The notes beneath the pieces were generated by a model. It searched no databases. It was not told the origin of the DNA and was given only the letters and a program-made list of their open reading frames with translations. From NCBI GenBank assembly GCA_003255025.1, contig QANY01011952.1:1363359-1427358 (forward strand): 64,000 bases of DNA. The letters are read 5' to 3'. The stretch is from Datisca glomerata (taxonomy: Eukaryota > Streptophyta > Magnoliopsida > Cucurbitales > Datiscaceae). Below are positions 57,650 through 64,000 of this stretch, piece after piece. Both the position numbers and the translations under genes were made by a program. Each line of letters begins with the position of its first letter. Positions within the stretch are counted from its first letter, which is position 1.

Positions 57650-59290
57650 GAATTTGGATTTCTTTTTATTCATAGACAATAATGAATTGAATTCAATTTT
57701 GATTCAGAAATTAGCAGCACTTTAAGGCAATTAAGGAGAGAACATAGAGGATTAGCTATAGTAAGAGAGGCAGCAAATGAAGGAGTAGTCCTGAATGAGA
57801 ATAAGAATCAGAATGCCAATAATGCTAATGATAGTAACAATGTCATTGTTATAGCAGATGACAGAGAAAGGGCCATCAAGGACTATGCAATTCTTACTTC
57901 TTAAGTCATGAATCCTAGATAGTGAGGTCATACATTCAAGCACCAAAATTTGAATTGAAGCATATGATGTTTCAAATGCTTCAAATTGTGGGACAGTTTA
58001 ATGGTTTATATACTGAAGATCCCCATCTTCATAAAAGGTTGTTTATAGAAGTTAGTGATGCTTTTAAGATTAAAATTGCAGTTAGATTTATTTTTATACT
58101 TTAATGATCAATGGTGAAATATTCAAGATATTATCTTGAGATTAAACCTTAATGAAATTGACTACCATTACCACTGTTAAAATTCTTATAGTGACAAACA
58201 TACACAAATATATATATATATATATATTAAGATCAACTAGATATATAATAAACTATATTTATTGGAGTATAAATGTTAGTGAAATTTTATTTTTTTAGTA
58301 CACCAGATTACTAAGATTATACTTATTTACAAAAAATAAGAAATCTGTACCCGGGACCAACTAACTTTCGAACTATCTTTCATATTTGTTTCAGAGTCTT
58401 TTTCTCTTTTATTCTCACTTCTCCCATATGAAGCTTCGGTTCAAGGTGTATATTATAAGTACGTCCTTGGTGCTTCAAAAGATGCTTTAAGGATGGGGCT
58501 ATTTCCTTATTCATTGAGAGATAGAGCCTGGACATGGTTAAAATCTCTACCACCTACTCAATTGGCACATGGAATGATTTAGCAAAAAAATTCTTGATGA
58601 AATATTCCCTCCAACAAAGAATGCTAAACCGAGAAATGAGATCACCTATTTTCATCAAATGGAAGAAGAATCCATGTATGAAGCTTGGGATAGATTTAAA
58701 GAATTGCTAAGGAAATGCTCACATCATGGCATTCGTTATTGTATTCAAATGGATACATTTTGCAATGGCTTAAATCCTTCCACTAGGCTCATGGTGGATG
58801 CCTCAGCAAATGGAGCCATCATGTCCAAAACTTATAATGATGCATATAATATCCTTGAGAGAATAACCAGTAATAATTATCAATGGCCAACCTCAAGAGC
58901 AGCCGTAGGAAAAAGAGTTACATGTCTACATGATGTAAATGTTGTTACAACATTGATAGCATAAGTGTCATCTCTAACTAACATGATTAAGTCACTGAGT
59001 ATGGTATCATCAGCAGCTCAAAATCATGGAATGAATAAATTTGTGAACCAAGTTACTGAAGTCTCATGTGTCTATTGTGGAAAAGATCATCTACTTGAAA
59101 GTTGTTTTGCTAATCATGTGTCAATCAATTATGTGGGAAACTTCAACAGAACCCTTACTCCAATACATATAATCCTGGTTAGAGACAACATCCCAACATT
59201 TCCTGTAGTAACCAAGGAGTAGGACCTTCAAACTCACAAAACAAACAATTTTATTCCCTTGGTTTTTCACAACTATTTTATATATGAATT
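57650..59290 (+). pseudogene. Athila-type gag, broken
   Basis: Plus-strand pieces: YIQAPKFELKHMMFQMLQIV and FNGLYTEDPHLHKRLFIEVS with DAFKI (57930-58075), then after an interruption DALRMGLFPYSLRDRAWTWL. From 58659 it reads YEAWDRFKELLRKCSHHGIR, TFCNGLNPSTRLMVDASANG and ILERITSNNYQWPTSR. The zinc knuckle CVYCGKDHLLESC (about 59070) is intact as CX2CX3HX4C, followed by VGNFNR. These are hallmark Athila gag motifs. No protease or pol follows. Confidence 0.92.
58085..58440. other. Insertion interrupting the Athila gag
   Basis: Gag homology breaks after DAFKI and resumes with QGV at about 58442. The intervening 350 bp is AT-rich with a TA microsatellite at about 58210-58230 and shows no coding. 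No clear inverted ends or TSD were found. Confidence 0.6.
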
Positions 59291-60935
59291 GATTATTATT
59301 GCTAACGTTAAGGGATATGATGATATTCTTAAGGAGATACCACATTATGATGCCAAAAAAGTAGTTTATAGATTTACTTTTCTTTATCAAGTCTCATAAG
59401 AAATTTATATGCTTACTAAGTAGTAGTTTGTTCACATTCCTAGCATGTACTCATGTGAATCTACTATTTAACTTGTATGCTGCTCTATATTTTCCAAGAC
59501 ATGGTACTTATACTTCTTTTTACAATATTATGTCATCTTGAAGTTCTAGTCAAATCTAGGTTTCTCTACCAATTTGAATTGCGTTCTCGCTACCGATCAA
59601 AGGAGGAAAAAGAAGAATCGCATATATGTGAACAAAGATTATTTGTAATATTTAGCTCTTTCTGAGAATGATTACTCTAGAAGGTATAATTGTATAAGAC
59701 TACTGAAAGATATGTCTGCTTCAAGAAGTAACGTGACGTGAGTAGAGCCAATATGGCTGAAGCCTTAGCAGCAAAGAACTCTGAATGCTAAGTTTGTGTT
59801 CCCTTCACTTGTATTCGTTTTCAGATTATGGACAAGAAGCAATGACTTGAGACTATTCAACATGGACATCCAAAATTTGACGATTTGGGCTTAGGGTTTA
59901 TATGATATTTTACTGTATTTTTTAGGTTATTTTATAGCATATTGTGAAACTTTTAGATGCTGCTAGTTTTTTGGAACAAGTAATGATGATACATGGATAA
60001 TTAGGCTAACTTAGTGATGATACTTTTGGATACTTTTTAGTCTAGCAATGTATTTTATGGAATTGAAATGACATAGTAATGCTATTAAGTATTTTATATA
60101 TGTTATATGTAATTATGAATGCGTTAAATATGTATGCGAAACAAGTATGTATAAATTGACTATGAAAAAAATATCATTTATAAAATTCCATTAAAAGTAA
60201 TTTAGGTAACATTTTTATAATACCAAATACTATTATATAAGGTTAAAATGAACCTTATGGTATCTCCTTTTATAGGATAAAGACACCTATGAATATTAAA
60301 TTTATAAGTGGAAAAGGCACATGTTAAAAATATTAGATAAGGGTCAAGAACCCCATTAAAAAACATTCTACATGAGTCTGAAAATGGTGTAAAAAATGTA
60401 AACAATGACGTTCGTTGTGTGTAAAGCGCGCTATGAAAATTGCAGAATTTTCACAAGATTGGCCGCCTATAGAATTACTTTCCACAAGGTTCATTGCCGC
60501 CTATAGAATCCCACGTTTGTTCCAGTGGGTGATGGTCGGACGATGTGTGACAGCCCTCAAATTAGATCTTCAGCATAAAGAATGTGTGTGTGTGTTCATG
60601 TATGTGTATGCATACAGAGTCATTCACATCAGATGACGACGATGTTAGCTCTATATTTCTATGAGATAGCTTGTGAAGATAATGAAATATTCAAATTACA
60701 AATGAATTTAATCAATTATGCAGGGATTATTGGAAAATTATCTTAAAACGTGGAGATTGCAGATCAAAAATATATTTATTTCATGATTTTTTCTAGGAGC
60801 TTGCTCAATTCATATGCTACTAATAAGCTTAATTTATTTATCGATAACTATTCTTAAATTAAGTCCACATCCATAAAAAGCCTAAACTAAAAAGCTTACC
60901 CTCTTAATCAAAATTTTAATATAGGACTTGATAAA
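59291..60935. other. No recognisable gene
   Basis: AT-rich. GCCGCCTATAGAAT occurs twice at 60461-60510. A leader-like stretch with TAGGGTTTATATGATATTT lies near 59890. No supported coding on either strand. Confidence 0.6.
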
Positions 60936-62046
60936 TTTCCTATGCCTTATTTGGGGTAAGTATATTCTTTGCCCCTTTGATCAAAGATTTTTGTTCTCTT
61001 TGTTATGGATGGTGTCACTTTTTATTGTCTCAATTCAAAATTATTTTATTTTTCCCTTCTAAACCCTGACCTCACATCTCTTCTATAAATACACTTCATT
61101 TCTTTTCATTCAACACACTCAATAGACAAGAAACCTGCTACCAAAATTCTTCCAAAGCTCTCTTAAATCTCTCTAAATATTTTGAGCTTTATACTTGTAA
61201 ATTTCATGCGTGAACAAGGTTAATTTTTCTGTGAGCTTAGATTGGTGTATTCACTTTATTATAGAGTTATTGTAAACGACCATTAAATCTCAAAATACAA
61301 AACATTGTAAGGTTACAACACCCTAAGCCAATTGAGATTGTAAGATTGGTCTTCACTCATAAGAAGATCGTTGAATTATTAATCTTCAAAGGGGGTCGTA
61401 GAAAGCGTGGACGTAGGAGAGGTTATCCGAACAACATAAAAATCCATGTGTCAATTCTCTATCCCTCTACTAGTTTATTTTCTATTTTCTTATCTTTACT
61501 GCTATTTATTTTATAAAAAATAATTTATTTCATTATTTTAAAATTCTATTAGATATTATAGCACATTTAAGTTCCACAATTACTTGCAAGCATATTTATT
61601 ATTTGTGTTCTTAACACTTTATATTATGTAATTTATATTATTTGCTCATGTTACACTATCACAAACAATCTTTACTCAAGCATTTTAAGATTCCTCACTT
61701 ATTTATTCAATTCATTTTACATTAACGCTTTTAGCTATTCCTTATTGATGTATCTTTAGAAGCATTAAACTTGTGAAAACTTAGAGTTCATTCTTGAACG
61801 TTAATTTTCTACTTGAGTAAGAAAAGCTATTATTTGAACATGATCACCAATTCACCACCCTGGTGGGCTGCCATATCGACCATCATTCGTATCAATAGTT
61901 TGATACTCAATACAATAAGACTTAAATCTTTAGTCATGACATCCATGAATGAATCTTTTATTGAAGGTCAATCTACCACTAAAGCTCTATTTTTCATTGA
62001 GAATGATTAGACTTATTGAAAATCTTGATTGAAGATTTATACTTGT
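60936..62046 (+). mobile_element. SIRE-like copia 5' fragment (LTR relic and gag start)
   Basis: A TATA box CTTCTATAAATACACTTC near 61080 and CAACACACTCAATAG lie upstream of GGACGTAGGAGAGG and ATCCATGTGTC, in the style of copia LTR R-U5 regions. From 61813 the frame reads MITNSPPWWAAISTIIRI and MTSMNESFIEGQSTTKALFF, then END-stop-TY-stop-K. This matches the start of SIRE-type gag (GQS-RPP-F-G-DYTYWK), with Tyr and Trp replaced by stops. It is cut at 62047 by the minus-strand Athila LTR. Confidence 0.55.
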
Positions 62047-63315
62047 TGTGTATGATATGAACACAAGTGCACGTGCCATTAACAAGTAACAAAATGAGTG
62101 TCATTCTCCACATAGATCGATGAAACATAATTAGCTAGCCAAATCTGTTTAAACATAAGTTAACTTGCTAAAAAGGAATGGAAATTAGTGTTTAAGAGAT
62201 TGTAATATTTAAAAAGAGTAATCTTAAGTAATGATAAGACAAAAATTGAGTACGTATAATGTAATCAATGATTGAATACGCTATAGTGATTAATTCCCTT
62301 TTTTTGCAATTAACCTTAACTTAAATCTGCTTGAACTCCTATAGCTTTACTAACAGCATTAACCTCAACTCGTATATGTACAAATGATTTCCATCTTTGC
62401 AGCTTTAATCTTAATCAACCCTAACTTATTCCTAAGCTATAGTGAAATTAAGATCTTCGAGTTATGCCTCCAGTTTTTAGGTTTATGAGGTGAGTGATAT
62501 ATGCTTATATTACCCACGAATTACTTTAATTACTAAATAAAATTCCATTAGCTAGCTTGCAATTCAAAATTCAATAATAATAATAATAACTCCAAGGTTC
62601 ATTAACCATCCTAGCTTAAAAAGTTTAGCTCATCTTAAGCTTAAGAACATATTCGAGCAATGTTATAGCCATTAAAATACAAAGATATTAAGCTTAAAAG
62701 AAGAAGAAAAATGTTATATCAAAGAAGGACAAAGGAGGAAAATAATAGAGAATAAAGGAATATCATATTTCTTGTCTTCTTCCTTGGTGTCCCCTCTTTC
62801 CTTTTCTCTTCTATTCTTCTTTCTTCTTTGAAACTTTGTCTCCATTTCTCCTTCCAAAAGGGCGCACTTTCTATATATAGAGCCTTACAGATAAGGCACC
62901 AACCATAACGACACTTGTCGCACGACAACAAGGGTTGGATAAAATGTGATGTCAGGTGGCTAATGGTTTTCTGAGCGCATGATCTTCTTTTCTCACTTTT
63001 AGGCACCAACTAGACTAAAAGATAAAAACTCTATGGCATGCATATGTGTCTGCTGCTGCAACGGTGTTGTATCCTTGTGCTACAACATCTATCCACTTGA
63101 TTTCTGACCTTGGAGCCCTACTCCAAAAGTAGGAAATTAAGTGCAAATACTATTCATTTAACACCTAATAAGCTAGATAGACAACCTCACCCTAAAAAAG
63201 GAAAAAAATAAGAAAATTATTAAAATAAAGCTAAAAACCAACACAAAACCCTTAAATTCCTAATAAATTAGGCTTGAAAACCAGTAGATAACTATAATTT
63301 CTTAGAGTTATCACA
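62047..63315 (-). repeat. Athila-type 3' LTR, minus strand
   Basis: On the minus strand it runs from TGTGATAACTCTAAGAAAT at 63315 to CATATCATACACA at 62047. It is preceded by a polypurine tract and internal sequence, and followed by non-element sequence rather than a PBS. It is therefore a 3' LTR. It has a TATA run CTATATATAGAAAG and aligns with 56167-57537. Confidence 0.85.
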
Positions 63316-64000
63316 CCCCCAAATTTAAGCATTACCCGTCCTTGAGTGATAGCAAAAAAAGATAAATAGATAACAAGAAAAGATTCAAACAGACCACTAA
63401 CCACCAACTAGATTCTTGCTTTAGGTCAAACAATGAGTTCCCGCCTTCATATAAAACTAAACTAACAAACTCAAAATAAAATTTAATGCTCAATACAAAC
63501 CTTCAAGTTTAACCCAAAAATAACGGTATTTCCAAATGCAAGCCTATCCCCACATGTGCGTCTATGCCAAAGACTAAAGTTAGTACTCTCATAACGCTTA
63601 AGACACTTTGAACCAAGATCCCAGACTTAACTTAGCATTCAGTCTTTACCTCTTAAATCTTCTAACTCATCTTTAGGTATATAACAATGAGATACTTAGC
63701 TGCAATTTATCGATCCTTTGATGCATTTTTTTCTTATTCTCCTTTTTATGTAGTTAAAATGCCTCTAGAGTCACATTATTTTTTTTTTACCAGAATGCCA
63801 ACATTGGTGATGAAGACAATCGGTTACTCATCAATGTAACAAGCAAGGTTGCTCTACAATAATATTTTTACTTATGCTATTGCAAGCTCATGCTTCTAGC
63901 TGCCTTGCGACGCAAATGACAATATTGGTGGTGAAGACACCCAGTTACTCAACATCCAAAAATAAAGGAGCCATGCTAACTTTGCTTTTTTTTAGCTTGA
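63316..64000 (-). other. 3' internal region of the minus-strand Athila-type element
   Basis: The polypurine tract AAATTTGGGGG at 63316-63326 is preceded on the minus strand by CAAGGACGGGTAATGCTTAA, the conserved Athila 3' untranslated motif. The rest to the window edge is non-coding, with a repeated block (AATGCCAACATTGGTGATGA / AATGACAATATTGGTGGTGA, about 63795 and 63915, sharing GAAGACA and GGTTACTC-type words). The element continues beyond the window. Confidence 0.7.

Noticed and set aside
1..64000. CRISPR array, prophage, operon or new defence system
   Set aside because: No spaced short repeats with unique spacers and no bacterial-type gene order. The repeats here are microsatellites, minisatellites or transposon ends.

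Overview
This window looks like repeat-dense, probably heterochromatic nuclear DNA of a flowering plant, most likely a eudicot. I base that on AT-rich sequence crowded with plant-type transposable elements: Ty3/gypsy Tat- and Athila-like elements, Ty1/copia elements, a TRIM, a plant LINE with a DUF4283-like ORF1, a tRNA-type SINE, hAT, Mutator-like, CACTA and Harbinger/Tourist-like elements. Almost all recognisable protein sequence comes from transposable elements and is broken by stops and frameshifts. The species cannot be named from the sequence.

Layout. 1-3.2 kb holds the only convincing host-like gene: four phase-compatible 3' exons on the minus strand, of unknown product, running off the left edge. 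3.2-5.2 kb is the gag end and 5' LTR of a minus-strand Tat-type gypsy element. 5.5-9.9 kb holds a minus-strand pseudogene resembling the plant 'putative gypsy type transposon' proteins, an 82-bp tandem array, and a second partial copy of its 5' end. 10.1-13.1 kb has a solo LTR, a SINE, a 1.27-kb hAT-type element with a target-site duplication (TSD), and a Tourist-like MITE. 13.1-16.5 kb is nearly featureless except for two GA microsatellites and one possible small minus-strand gene. A TRIM with two 108-bp LTRs lies at 16.6-17.0 kb.

17.5-25.8 kb is a rearranged plus-strand Tat element (gag, RT, RNase H, integrase). It contains an internal tandem duplication, a hAT element with a perfect 8-bp TSD and relics of its transposase, and a second hAT-like insertion that splits the RT. 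A CACTA end follows at 25.8 kb. 27.3-50.7 kb is one minus-strand Tat element (5' LTR, gag, RT, RNase H, integrase in order) pulled apart by two copia insertions. Copia 1 (28124-38056) is nearly complete. Copia 2 (40756-47439) retains only gag and a protease relic, and one of its LTRs was hit in turn by a Mutator-like element (perfect 9-bp TSD) and a hAT-like element.

50.8-54.5 kb is a decayed LINE whose RT has lost a catalytic residue. A non-autonomous CACTA element lies at 54.6-55.9 kb. Two Athila-like elements in opposite orientation follow (plus LTR and gag at 56.2-59.3 kb; minus 3' LTR at 62.0-63.3 kb with its internal region leaving the window). The second sits in the gag start of a SIRE-like copia relic.

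I found no CRISPR array, phage, operon or new defence-type system. What is worth following up is the nesting order, the precisely bounded DNA elements, the minisatellites grown inside elements, and the repeated Trp-to-stop decay.
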